64,000 nucleotides of DNA. Origin: Mycolicibacterium wolinskyi (GTDB lineage Bacteria > Actinomycetota > Actinomycetes > Mycobacteriales > Mycobacteriaceae). The position numbers were made by a program, and so were the translations under genes. The notes under the pieces are model-generated. The model did not search any database, was not told the DNA's origin, and was given only the letters and a program-made list of their open reading frames with translations. The stretch lies in assembly GCF_002101965.1 (NCBI RefSeq), contig NZ_LQQA01000015.1, positions 620,001 to 684,000 of the forward strand, in the 5' to 3' direction. Below, in pieces: positions 1 to 7,528 of the stretch. Position 1 is the first letter of the stretch; each line of letters begins with the position of its first letter.

Positions 1-281
1 CCCACCGAGGCGGGCAGGGATTTGATGCGGGTGCCCAGTTCCACGACCACGCCGACCGCACCTGCGGCGCGCATGCGCTCGAGGTAGTCGCGAGGCGCGT
101 CGCGCAGCGCCGAGCCGGTGGTCAGCACGAGTTCGCCGCCCTGCAGCAGGCCGGAGAGGTCGGGCATGTCGCTCACGTGCACCCATCGCACCGGTCTGTC
201 GAGGTGCTCGGAGCTGACGACCTCGGGTACACCGGCTTGCACGACAGGCAGCTCGATGACGTCGCGCACGGTCGGGATCAT
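1..281 (-). CDS. PucR-family transcriptional regulator, N-terminal part (cut by window edge)
   Basis: Only the first 93 or so residues are present; the ATG is at 281 and the frame runs off the left edge. The visible part matches the N-terminal PucR (purine catabolism regulator-like) domain: an opening of the form PTVRDVIELP, then WVHVSD, GGELVLTTG and GAVGVVVELG. Family members carry a C-terminal helix-turn-helix, here outside the window, so DNA binding is inferred. The gene is divergent from the dehydrogenase/aminotransferase pair that begins at 403 and is its natural candidate regulator. A short dyad lies directly in front of its start codon. Confidence 0.85.
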   Translation of the reverse strand, partial: MIPTVRDVIELPVVQAGVPEVVSSEHLDRPVRWVHVSDMPDLSGLLQGGELVLTTGSALRDAPRDYLERMRAAGAVGVVVELGTRIKSLPASV

Positions 282-294
282 TTACAGAGTGTAA
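282..294. promoter_or_regulatory. Short dyad abutting the pucR start
   Basis: TTACA-GAG-TGTAA is a perfect 5-bp inverted repeat with a 3-bp spacer, immediately upstream of the PucR-type gene in the 121-bp divergent intergenic region. Its position suits autoregulation, but the arms are short and chance occurrence is possible. Confidence 0.3.
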
Positions 295-402
295 TCAACG
301 GCTTCTCATCGAATACAGATTGACGCTCGATGACAGGTAGTCGGTGCCCCAAAGTGGTGCAGGAAAGAGCAGTGAACCATCGCCATAGAGAGGTTTCGAT
401 AC

Positions 403-1905
403 ATGAGCACAGTCATCCAGCATTGGCGCGACGGCAAGGTGTTTGCCGGCAGTTCGACGGCCACGGCGCCGGTGACGAATCCGGCGACGGGTGCGGTGAC
501 CGGTGAGGTCGCGTTGGCCAGTGTGGAGGATGCGCGTGCGGTGATCGATGCGGCGGTGGCGGCGTTTCCGGCCTGGCGGGACACGTCACTGGCCAAGCGG
601 ACGTCGGTGCTGTTCGCCTTCCGGGAGTTGCTCAACGCCCGCAAGGACGAGCTGGCCGCGCTCATCACCGCCGAGCACGGCAAGGTGCTCTCCGATGCCC
701 TCGGTGAGGTGAGCCGTGGCCTGGAGGTCGTCGAGTTCGCCTGCGGCATCCCGAGTCTGCTCAAGGGCGGGTTCACCGAGAACGCCTCGACCAATGTCGA
801 TGTGCATTCGGTGCTGCAGCCGCTGGGCCCGGTCGGCATCATCTCGCCGTTCAACTTCCCGGCCATGGTGCCGATGTGGTTTTTCCCGATCGCGATCGCG
901 GCGGGCAACACCGTGGTGCTCAAGCCCTCGGAGAAGGACCCGTCGGCGTCGCTGTGGATGGCGCGGTTGTGGGCCGAGGCCGGTCTGCCCGACGGCGTGT
1001 TCAACGTGCTGCAGGGCGACAAGACCGCGGTCGACGAGCTGCTGACCAACCCGAAGATCAAGGCGATCAGCTTCGTCGGGTCCACCCCGATCGCCCAGTA
1101 CGTCTACGCCACCGCGACCGCGACCGGCAAGCGGGTGCAGGCACTGGGCGGGGCCAAGAACCACGCGGTGATCTTGCCGGACGCCGATCTGGACCTGGCC
1201 GCCGATGCGATGGTCAACGCCGGCTTCGGGTCGGCCGGGGAGCGGTGCATGGCCATCAGTGCGGCGGTGGCGGTCGGCCCGATCGCCGATGATCTGGTCG
1301 CCAAGATCGCCGAGCGCGCCGCCACGATCAAGACCGGGGACGGCACCAAGGATTCGGACATGGGTCCGCTGGTGACCAAGGTTCACCGCGACAAGGTGGC
1401 CTCCTACATCGATGCCGGTGAGGCCGCGGGCGCCAAGGTGGTGCTCGATGGGCGCACGGTGCTGGGCGAGGACGGTCAAAGAGATCCAGCCGGGTTCTGG
1501 CTGGGGCCGACGCTGCTGGACAACGTCACCCCGGAGATGAGTGTCTACACCGACGAGATTTTCGGGCCGGTGTTGTCGGTGCTGCGGGTCGACACTTACG
1601 ACGAGGCCCTTGAGTTGATCAACAGCAACCCGTACGGCAACGGTACGGCGATCTTCACCAATGACGGTGGGGCGGCGCGGCGGTTCCAGAACGAGGTCGA
1701 GGTGGGCATGGTCGGGATCAACGTGCCGATCCCGGTTCCCATGGCCTACTTCAGCTTTGGTGGGTGGAAGGCCTCGCTGTTCGGTGACAGTCACGCCCAC
1801 GGTGCCGAAGGCGTGCACTTCTTCACCCGCACCAAGGCCATCACCACCCGCTGGCTCGACCCCTCCCACGGCGGCATCAACCTCGGTTTCCCCGAAAACA
1901 AGTGA
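403..1905 (+). CDS. mmsA: CoA-acylating methylmalonate-semialdehyde dehydrogenase
   Basis: Cytoplasmic enzyme that oxidises methylmalonate or malonate semialdehyde with NAD+ and CoA to propionyl-CoA or acetyl-CoA. The 500-residue length is normal for MmsA/IolA. The catalytic Cys is about residue 282 in GERCMA, the active-site Asn about 151 in PFNFP, and the NAD-binding FVGSTP lies near 224-229. The ATG at 403 follows a GAGAGG ribosome-binding site. The aminotransferase starts 13 bp downstream, and together they can convert beta-alanine or beta-aminoisobutyrate to acyl-CoA. With a PucR-type regulator alongside, the end of reductive pyrimidine degradation is the likeliest role (inference); valine or inositol catabolism are alternatives. 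Confidence 0.92.
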   Translation: MSTVIQHWRDGKVFAGSSTATAPVTNPATGAVTGEVALASVEDARAVIDAAVAAFPAWRDTSLAKRTSVLFAFRELLNARKDELAALITAEHGKVLSDALGEVSRGLEVVEFACGIPSLLKGGFTENASTNVDVHSVLQPLGPVGIISPFNFPAMVPMWFFPIAIAAGNTVVLKPSEKDPSASLWMARLWAEAGLPDGVFNVLQGDKTAVDELLTNPKIKAISFVGSTPIAQYVYATATATGKRVQALGGAKNHAVILPDADLDLAADAMVNAGFGSAGERCMAISAAVAVGPIADDLVAKIAERAATIKTGDGTKDSDMGPLVTKVHRDKVASYIDAGEAAGAKVVLDGRTVLGEDGQRDPAGFWLGPTLLDNVTPEMSVYTDEIFGPVLSVLRVDTYDEALELINSNPYGNGTAIFTNDGGAARRFQNEVEVGMVGINVPIPVPMAYFSFGGWKASLFGDSHAHGAEGVHFFTRTKAITTRWLDPSHGGINLGFPENK

Positions 1906-1918
1906 GAGACTGGAATTC

Positions 1919-3304
1919 ATGACTGTGACTCAAGAGTCCGCCGTGCTTCCCAACGGTCTGAGCATCGAGGAAGCCAAGGCGGAGGCTGCGCGCGCCTACG
2001 AACTGGACCGCGCACACGTGTTCCACTCCTGGTCGGCGCAAGAGGAACTGTCGCCGATGACGATCACCGCGGCGCAGGGGTCCTATGTGTGGGACGGCCA
2101 CGGGAACCGGCTGCTCGATTTCTCGTGTCAGCTCGTCAACACCAACATCGGACATCAGCACCCGAAAGTGGTTGGCGCCATTGCCGAACAGGCGGCCAAG
2201 CTGTGCACGGTCGCGCCGCAGTATGCCAACGCAGCGCGCTCCGAGGCGGCCCGGCTGATCGCCGAGCGCACCCCCGGTGAGTTGAACAAGGTGTTCTTCA
2301 CCAACGGTGGCGCCGATGCCGTCGAGCACGCGGTCCGCATGGCCCGCCTGCACACCGGCCGGTACAAGGTGCTCTCGCGGTACCGCGCCTATCACGGCGG
2401 CACCGAGACGGCGATCAACCTGACCGGTGATCCGCGCCGCTGGCCCAACGATCACGGCAACGCCGGCGTGGTGCACTTCTTCGGCCCGTTCCTGTACCGG
2501 TCGCAGTTCCACGCGACCACGGAGGCCGAGGAGACCGAGCGGGCGCTGGCCTACCTCGACCAGCTGATCCGGCTCGAGGGTCCGTCGACCATCGCGGCCA
2601 TCATCCTGGAGTCGATCCCCGGCACCGCGGGCATCATGGTTCCGCCGCCGGGATACATGGCAGGCGTGCGGGAGATCTGTGACCGCTACGGCATCGTCTT
2701 CATCGCCGACGAAGTGATGGCTGGGTTCGGCCGCAGCGGAAAGTGGTTCTCCATCGACCACTTCGACGTCGTGCCGGATCTGCTGACGTTCGCCAAGGGC
2801 GTCAACTCCGGTTACGTGCCGCTGGGTGGTGTGGCGATCAGCCCCGCCATCTACGAAACCTTCGCGCACCGCGCATATCCGGGCGGCCTGACGTACTCGG
2901 GCCATCCGCTGGCGACCGCCGCGGCCGTGGCCACCATCAATGCGATGGAAGAAGAAGGCATGGTCGACAACGCCGCCAAGATCGGGGCCGAGGTCATCGG
3001 GCCCGGCCTGGCCGAGCTGGCGGCCAAGCATCGCAGCGTCGGCGAGGTCCGCGGTGCCGGTGTGTTCTGGGCCGTCGAACTCGTCGCCAATCAGGAAACG
3101 CGGGAACCGTTGGCGCCCTACGGCGGATCCAGCCCGGCGATGAACGCCGTCATCGCGGCGTGCAAGGCAGGCGGCCTGCTGCCGTTCGCCAACTTCAACC
3201 GCATCCACGTCGTGCCACCGTGCAACGTGTCGGCGGACGAGGTGCGCGAGGGCCTGGCAATCCTCGACAAGGCGCTCGACGTCGCCGACGAACACGCGAG
3301 CTGA
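1919..3304 (+). CDS. Class III (omega-amino acid type) PLP aminotransferase
   Basis: A 461-residue fold-type I aminotransferase. The PLP-binding Lys is about residue 293 in FAKGVNSGY, the pyridoxal-interacting Asp is in IADEVMAGFGR (about 264), and the phosphate-binding region is FTNGGADAVEHA. It probably transfers the amino group of an omega-amino acid (beta-alanine, beta-aminoisobutyrate, taurine or similar) to pyruvate or 2-oxoglutarate. The chosen ATG at 1919 is 13 bp after mmsA; the longer open frame starting inside mmsA lacks family similarity. The semialdehyde product would feed the upstream dehydrogenase. A clear hairpin terminator follows, closing a two-gene operon. Confidence 0.9.
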   Translation: MTVTQESAVLPNGLSIEEAKAEAARAYELDRAHVFHSWSAQEELSPMTITAAQGSYVWDGHGNRLLDFSCQLVNTNIGHQHPKVVGAIAEQAAKLCTVAPQYANAARSEAARLIAERTPGELNKVFFTNGGADAVEHAVRMARLHTGRYKVLSRYRAYHGGTETAINLTGDPRRWPNDHGNAGVVHFFGPFLYRSQFHATTEAEETERALAYLDQLIRLEGPSTIAAIILESIPGTAGIMVPPPGYMAGVREICDRYGIVFIADEVMAGFGRSGKWFSIDHFDVVPDLLTFAKGVNSGYVPLGGVAISPAIYETFAHRAYPGGLTYSGHPLATAAAVATINAMEEEGMVDNAAKIGAEVIGPGLAELAAKHRSVGEVRGAGVFWAVELVANQETREPLAPYGGSSPAMNAVIAACKAGGLLPFANFNRIHVVPPCNVSADEVREGLAILDKALDVADEHAS

Positions 3305-3334
3305 CGCTCCGCGTCTTCATTCAACGGGACTGCG

Positions 3335-3370
3335 CTCAGGGACAGAAATCGCGAGAGATCTGTCCCTGAG
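3335..3370 (+). terminator. Hairpin terminator after the aminotransferase
   Basis: Perfect 12-bp inverted repeat (CTCAGGGACAGA and TCTGTCCCTGAG) with a 12-base loop, 30 bp after the aminotransferase stop. No U-tract, which is common in mycobacteria. Confidence 0.7.
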
Positions 3371-3441
3371 TCAGTTTCGGTGGGCGGCGTTGGCGTCCGG
3401 TTAGCCCGTGAACTGCCGCCCGACTTGAGACACTGGGACTC

Positions 3442-4215
3442 GTGCGTTCACATGCCCAGTGCTGGCTGACCGATATGGATGGTGTCCTGGTTCGCGAAGA
3501 ACACGCGTTACCGGGTGCCGCGGAGTTTCTGCAGACGTTGGCGGACAAGGAACGGCCGTTCCTGGTGTTGACCAACAATTCGATCTTCACGCCGCGCGAT
3601 CTGGCCGCGCGGCTCACGCGTTCGGGCCTCACGGTGCCCGAGGCGTCGATCTGGACCTCGGCGCTCGCGACCGCGACATTCCTCGACGATCAGCTCCCCG
3701 GCGGGTCGGCGTATGTCATCGGCGAAGCCGGGCTGACCACCGCACTGCATGAGGTCGGCTACACCCTGACCGATACCGAGCCCGATTTCGTGGTCCTCGG
3801 CGAGACCCGCACCTACTCGTTCGAGGCGATCACCAAGGCCATCCGCCTGATCCTCGGCGGTGCCCGGTTCATCGCCACCAATCCCGACGTGACCGGTCCG
3901 TCGGCGGAGGGACCGCTGCCCGCAACCGGGTCGGTGGCCGCGATGATCACGAGGGCCACCGGCCGTGATCCGTATTTCGTCGGCAAGCCCAACCCGATGA
4001 TGTTCCGCAGCGCGCTCAACCGGATCGAGGCCCATTCGGAGAACACCGTCATGGTGGGGGACCGCATGGACACCGACGTGGTGGCGGGCATCGAGGCGGG
4101 TCTCGACACCATCTTGGTGCTCACGGGTTCGACATCCGTCGACGACATCGAGCGCTATCCGTTCCGGCCGAGCCGCGTGCTGCCGTCCATCGCCGAGGCG
4201 ATCGACCTCATCTGA
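3442..4215 (+). CDS. HAD-superfamily class IIA phosphatase (NagD-like)
   Basis: A 257-residue sugar- or nucleotide-phosphatase-like hydrolase. HAD motif I is DMDG at residues 11-14 (nucleophile Asp11, acid/base Asp13); motif II lies in FLVLTNNS; motif III is the Lys of GKPNP; motif IV is GDRMDTD near the C-terminus. The GTG at 3442 places motif I close to the N-terminus as usual. It stands alone between the aminotransferase terminator and the GntR gene. Substrate cannot be inferred; class IIA members act on p-nitrophenyl phosphate, UMP, sugar phosphates or glycerol phosphate. Confidence 0.85.
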   Translation: MRSHAQCWLTDMDGVLVREEHALPGAAEFLQTLADKERPFLVLTNNSIFTPRDLAARLTRSGLTVPEASIWTSALATATFLDDQLPGGSAYVIGEAGLTTALHEVGYTLTDTEPDFVVLGETRTYSFEAITKAIRLILGGARFIATNPDVTGPSAEGPLPATGSVAAMITRATGRDPYFVGKPNPMMFRSALNRIEAHSENTVMVGDRMDTDVVAGIEAGLDTILVLTGSTSVDDIERYPFRPSRVLPSIAEAIDLI

Positions 4216-4288
4216 CCGCGCCATGGGCGGCAACGTGGAGGTTTACCGGCCCGAAACGCGCGGAGGACATGGCACCGGGACCGGTTGA

Positions 4289-4305
4289 TCGCATAGAGTA
4301 TCCAA
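4289..4305. promoter_or_regulatory. Putative GntR operator, copy 1
   Basis: TCGCATA-GAG-TATCCAA, matching the dyad arms TTGGATA/TATCCAA of copy 2 with two mismatches in the left arm. It ends 22 bp before the GntR-type gene, consistent with autoregulation. Other copies lie at 6165, 7486 and 15727. Confidence 0.6.
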
Positions 4306-4327
4306 TATCAGCGAAAGCGAGACCCCG

Positions 4328-5056
4328 ATGCCACCGCGAACAGCCAACCGACGCACTGCCCCTCAGTCTGCCTCCGGCAACGGCAAGTCGGACTTCGTCA
4401 GGCCCAAAACCGCGCAGCAAGCAGTGGCCGAGGCGCTGCGCCGGGACATCACGAGCGGCAAGCTCGCGCCGGGCAGCTGGATCGTGCAGGAGAGCCTCGC
4501 CGAGCATTTCGGCATGTCTCGGATCCCGATTCGCGAGGCGCTGAAAACGCTTGAGGCCGAGGAATACATCACCTATGTGCCGCACAGCGGATACCGCGTG
4601 GCCAAGCTGGGCCTCGAGGAGCTCCTCGAGGTGTTCCGGCTGCGCGACATCCTCGAGGCCGAGCTCATCCGCGACGCCATGCCCGAGGTCACCGACGAGG
4701 TGATCGAGCGGATGCGCGACCAGATGGCGGAGATGGATCGTGCCGCCGCCGCGGGGGATCTCATCGGGGTCGGCCTGGCCAACCGGGAATTCCACTTCCT
4801 CACATTCGAGGCGAGCCGGATGGCGCGGACCAAGCGGATCGTCAACCAGCTGTGGAACACCGCGGACGCGTACCGGCCGCTGTACGCCCATCTGATGGAC
4901 CTCGACAAGGTGAACAGTGAGCACGTTCTGCTGGTCGAGGCGATGGCGGCGCGCGATGTGGAGCGGGTGGTGGCGCTCAACCACGAGCACCGCATGCACG
5001 CGATCGATCATCTGCACATCGTGTTCGGTCGCGAGGATGCTGAAGCCGACTCGTGA
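4328..5056 (+). CDS. GntR-family transcriptional regulator, FCD subfamily
   Basis: A 242-residue regulator. A winged helix (about residues 30-95, with GSWIVQESLAEHFGMSRIPIREAL) is followed by an all-helical FCD effector domain (about 100-230), with the conserved REFH and a His-rich NHEHRMHAIDH stretch that bind metal or carboxylate ligands in relatives. It heads the catabolic cluster and the Rid gene overlaps its stop. FCD regulators commonly sense small carboxylates and bind dyads with a TATAC-like centre; the repeated dyad in front of this gene and three other cluster promoters is the proposed target. Repressor or activator cannot be told from sequence. Confidence 0.9.
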   Translation: MPPRTANRRTAPQSASGNGKSDFVRPKTAQQAVAEALRRDITSGKLAPGSWIVQESLAEHFGMSRIPIREALKTLEAEEYITYVPHSGYRVAKLGLEELLEVFRLRDILEAELIRDAMPEVTDEVIERMRDQMAEMDRAAAAGDLIGVGLANREFHFLTFEASRMARTKRIVNQLWNTADAYRPLYAHLMDLDKVNSEHVLLVEAMAARDVERVVALNHEHRMHAIDHLHIVFGREDAEADS

Positions 5057-5514
5057 CGCCACGGGATCGTTTGGCGGCGTTGGGATTTGAGGTTCCCGCT
5101 CCGGCTGGGCCCAAGGGCGCCTATTTTCCGAGCCGGCGGTTCGGCGACCAGCTCTGGATATCGGGGACGACGGCGCGTCGCCCGGCGGATCCCGGTGCCG
5201 TTGGCGTCGTGGGCGCCGACGTCACTGTCGAGCAGGCGCGTACCCAGGCGCGCCATGCGGCGCTGAACCTCGTGGCGGCGATCGATGCGGCCGTGGGACT
5301 CGACGCAGTGACGGCGCTGGTGCACCTGCGGGGCTACGTGCGCGCGACGTCGGACTTCGACGCACATCCGGCGGTGATCGACGGCGCCTCGACGCTTCTG
5401 CTCGACGCCTTCGGCGCGCAGTGCGGCGCGCACGCGCGCACGGCCGTCGGCGTGGCGTCGCTTCCGGGTGGAGCCTGCGTCGAACTCGAACTCGTCGCCA
5501 CCGTGCGCGGCTGA
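5053..5514 (+). CDS. Rid-family (YjgF/UK114-like) protein without the RidA arginine
   Basis: A 153-residue protein whose GTG at 5053 overlaps the GntR stop (GTGA). The Rid fold is recognisable: LWISGTTARRP near the start, RHAALNLVAAI in the middle, and a C-terminal AVGVASLPGGACVELELVA. In RidA the segment reads VARLP, and that Arg binds the carboxylate of enamine/imine substrates; here it is Ser, so this belongs to a non-RidA Rid subgroup whose chemistry is largely unknown. Rid proteins hydrolyse reactive imines, which would fit a pathway opening a nitrogen ring (inference). Confidence 0.82.
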   Translation: MTPRDRLAALGFEVPAPAGPKGAYFPSRRFGDQLWISGTTARRPADPGAVGVVGADVTVEQARTQARHAALNLVAAIDAAVGLDAVTALVHLRGYVRATSDFDAHPAVIDGASTLLLDAFGAQCGAHARTAVGVASLPGGACVELELVATVRG

Positions 5515-5515
5515 G

Positions 5516-6103
5516 TCAGGCGAGCCGCTCGGCGGTACGCCCGATCGCCAGGCCGAGCGCGACGCCGGCGAGTGCGGTCAGTGCTATTGCCACCCAATCG
5601 TTTTCGCGCACATGCGGTCGCGGTGCGGCAGCGCCGGTCGCGGGAGCCGGTTCGGCGCCGGGCGATGCGATGAGGGCGTCGAGCCTGCGCACGAACTGCC
5701 CGATGATCCGGTTACTCACCTGTTTGATGACGCCACTGCCGAACTGGGCGATGCGGCCACCCAGTTCGAGGTCGGTGCGTACCGTCACCTCGGTGCGTCC
5801 ACCGGTGTCGCGGGCAGCCATCGTCACGGTGGCCTCCGCCGTCCCGTTGCCCTTGCCGTCCCGGGCCCGCCCGCGCACCACCATCTGGTGTCCGGCGTCG
5901 TCTCGGCTGACGACGGTCGCGGTGCCGGAAAGCGTGAGCCCGACGGGGCCGACCTTGACCGCGACCTTCGCTCGGTAGTCGTCGCCGTCGTGGCCCTCGA
6001 GTTCGGCGCCGGGGATGCACGCCACCACGCGGGGGATGTCGGTGAGCGTCGCCCAGGCGACGTCGAGCGGCGCGGCAACGCAGAACTCATTGACTAGTTG
6101 CAT
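5516..6103 (-). CDS. coxG: CoxG-like SRPBCC-family protein with C-terminal membrane anchor
   Basis: A 195-residue protein starting at the ATG at 6103. The first 145 or so residues form an SRPBCC/CoxG domain (opening MQLVNEFCVAAPLDVAW, then VVACIPGAEL). A linker rich in Ala and Pro leads to one hydrophobic segment near the C-terminus (about 170-190, WVAIALTALAGVALGLAIG), suggesting membrane tethering. CoxG family members accompany molybdenum hydroxylases and are thought to help enzyme assembly or membrane attachment, agreeing with the CoxLMS-like genes downstream. It is divergent from the LLM gene, with a perfect dyad between them, and ends one base from the convergent Rid stop. Confidence 0.85.
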   Translation of the reverse strand: MQLVNEFCVAAPLDVAWATLTDIPRVVACIPGAELEGHDGDDYRAKVAVKVGPVGLTLSGTATVVSRDDAGHQMVVRGRARDGKGNGTAEATVTMAARDTGGRTEVTVRTDLELGGRIAQFGSGVIKQVSNRIIGQFVRRLDALIASPGAEPAPATGAAAPRPHVRENDWVAIALTALAGVALGLAIGRTAERLA

Positions 6104-6164
6104 GACGTTTTCTGGCCTCTCAATCGCCGTTTCCAGTTGTGCGACCTGAATCACCCGCTTACGA

Positions 6165-6181
6165 TTGGATACGATATCCAA
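6165..6181. promoter_or_regulatory. Putative GntR operator, copy 2 (perfect dyad)
   Basis: TTGGATA-CGA-TATCCAA, a perfect 7-bp inverted repeat in the 98-bp gap between the divergent CoxG-like and LLM genes, so one site could control both. It is the best copy of a four-site family. Confidence 0.7.
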
Positions 6182-6201
6182 CGTCGCCCAGGAGGTCGAT
6201 A

Positions 6202-7197
6202 GTGCTGAGTAAAGGTGTTGGTCTGTTTCCGACCGAACCGGTGGGCACGATGTGTGAATACGTCCGGCTGAGTGAATCGCTCGGTTATGACAACGTGTGG
6301 TTCGGGGATTCGCAGAACATCTGGCGGGAGTCGTCGACCGTGATGGGCGCGGCGGCCGTCGGCACCGAACGCATCATCTTCGGCACCGGGGTGACCAATG
6401 CCGTGACGCGGCATCAATCGCTTCTCGCGTCGACATGGGCGACGCTCGCCGAGTTCACCGGAGGCCGCGTCGCCCTCGGGATCGGCACCGGTGACTCCTC
6501 GCTGCGCACCATGGGCCTCAAGCCGCAGAAGCTCGCCGAACTCGAACAGTCGATCCAAGAGCTCCGCACCCTGTTCAAAGGTGAGAAGGTGGTGGAGCCG
6601 ACCAGCGGCGCCGAATACCACCTCAACTATCTGACTGAACCGATGGACATCCCGATCTACATCGCTGCCTCCGCACCGAAGATCCTGCGGATGTCGGGCC
6701 GTATCGCAGATGGCGTCATCGTGCTCGTCGGCACCGCACCGCATTTCATCGAAGCGGCGCTCAAGACGATCGAAGCGGGTGCGGCCGAGAGTGGCCGCAC
6801 GCTCGACGACATCCATATCGTGCTGTGGACGCCCACGGCCATCGACGAGGATCGCACGACGGCCCGCGACCTCGTCCGCGCACACGTGTCGCGGGTGGCG
6901 ATCCGGCCGCTGCCGGCCAAGGTGGAACCGTCGCTGGAGAAGGCGATCGACCGTATCCGCGATTCCTACGACTACTACCAGCACATGAACACCGAGGCGT
7001 CGCACGCCGACCTGGTGCCCGACGAGCTCGTCGATCTGTTCGCACTCGCAGGCACCCCGGACGAGTGCGGGCAACGGCTCAAGGAGATCGAGGCCCTCGG
7101 TGTCGACCAGGTGTCGATCGTTCCGTTCGTCCGGCCGGGGGAGAGCCGGGCGCCGACGATTCGGACGTTCGCCGAGATCGTCGGCGGGCATGGCTGA
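6202..7197 (+). CDS. LLM-class (luciferase-like) flavin-dependent oxidoreductase
   Basis: A 331-residue TIM-barrel flavoprotein. The GTG at 6202 is chosen because GGAGG (6191-6195) precedes it by 6 bases. Typical features are LGYDNVWFGDSQ near residue 30, FGTGVTNAVTRHQS, the GGRVALGIGTGDSS phosphate-binding segment and PIYIAASAPKILRMSGRIADGVI. LLM proteins use FMN or F420; sequence alone does not decide which. In this cluster it could hydroxylate or reduce the heterocycle or an intermediate (inference). Transcription is likely controlled by the dyad just upstream. Confidence 0.85.
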   Translation: MLSKGVGLFPTEPVGTMCEYVRLSESLGYDNVWFGDSQNIWRESSTVMGAAAVGTERIIFGTGVTNAVTRHQSLLASTWATLAEFTGGRVALGIGTGDSSLRTMGLKPQKLAELEQSIQELRTLFKGEKVVEPTSGAEYHLNYLTEPMDIPIYIAASAPKILRMSGRIADGVIVLVGTAPHFIEAALKTIEAGAAESGRTLDDIHIVLWTPTAIDEDRTTARDLVRAHVSRVAIRPLPAKVEPSLEKAIDRIRDSYDYYQHMNTEASHADLVPDELVDLFALAGTPDECGQRLKEIEALGVDQVSIVPFVRPGESRAPTIRTFAEIVGGHG

Positions 7198-7474
7198 CAC
7201 CGGGTCTTCGGCACGGCAGTTTCCCGCCCCGGGAAGTGCCGTGCCGGGTGCGCCGCCTCCGTTGAAGCGTGTCCTCACGCCGGCCGACGGGGTGCGCGTG
7301 GCGATCCCACGGGAACCGGCAAGCTTGGCTTCGGTGCCCGATGCCACGACGACAGTTGGCGGCACGCGTTTCACGGCGGCAGCGGCACTCCTCGGTGTCG
7401 CGGTGGGGCTCGAACTCGCCGGGGTGCTCTCGCGCGCGTTCGCCGCATCACGAGCGCGCAAAATGTTGACCTAG
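7190..7474 (+). CDS. Small predicted membrane protein
   Basis: A 94-residue frame from the ATG at 7190, overlapping the LLM stop by 8 bp. The first 65 residues are rich in Pro, Ala and Gly. A single hydrophobic helix (roughly residues 67-86, TAAAALLGVAVGLELAGVL) is followed by a basic end, RAFAASRARKM. No family recognised. The short overlap suggests translational coupling, and the terminal helix recalls the tail of the neighbouring CoxG-like protein, so it may be a membrane tether (inference). The importer promoter begins inside its last codons. Confidence 0.5.
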   Translation: MADTGSSARQFPAPGSAVPGAPPPLKRVLTPADGVRVAIPREPASLASVPDATTTVGGTRFTAAAALLGVAVGLELAGVLSRAFAASRARKMLT

Positions 7475-7494
7475 ATCACAGTAATTCGTATAGT
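7466..7494 (+). promoter_or_regulatory. Sigma-70-type promoter of the importer genes
   Basis: TTGACC (7466-7471), a 17-bp spacer and TATAGT (7489-7494). The -10 overlaps the dyad at 7486-7502, the arrangement expected for repression. The lipoprotein gene starts 35 bp downstream. Confidence 0.65.
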
Positions 7495-7502
7495 GTATCC
7501 AA
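7486..7502. promoter_or_regulatory. Putative GntR operator, copy 3
   Basis: TCGTATA-GTG-TATCCAA; the right arm is identical to copies 1 and 2 and the left arm matches at 5 of 7 positions. It covers the -10 of the importer promoter. Confidence 0.65.
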
Positions 7503-7528
7503 TATTCACGACCCGGAGGTTGCCCCGA

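Noticed and set aside
586..1920. Long minus-strand frame opposite mmsA, and similar long antisense frames at 1877-3295, 11703-13367 and 50724-51939
   Set aside because: Arg/His/Gly-rich shadow translations of high-GC coding DNA without domains; the opposite strand encodes clear enzymes.
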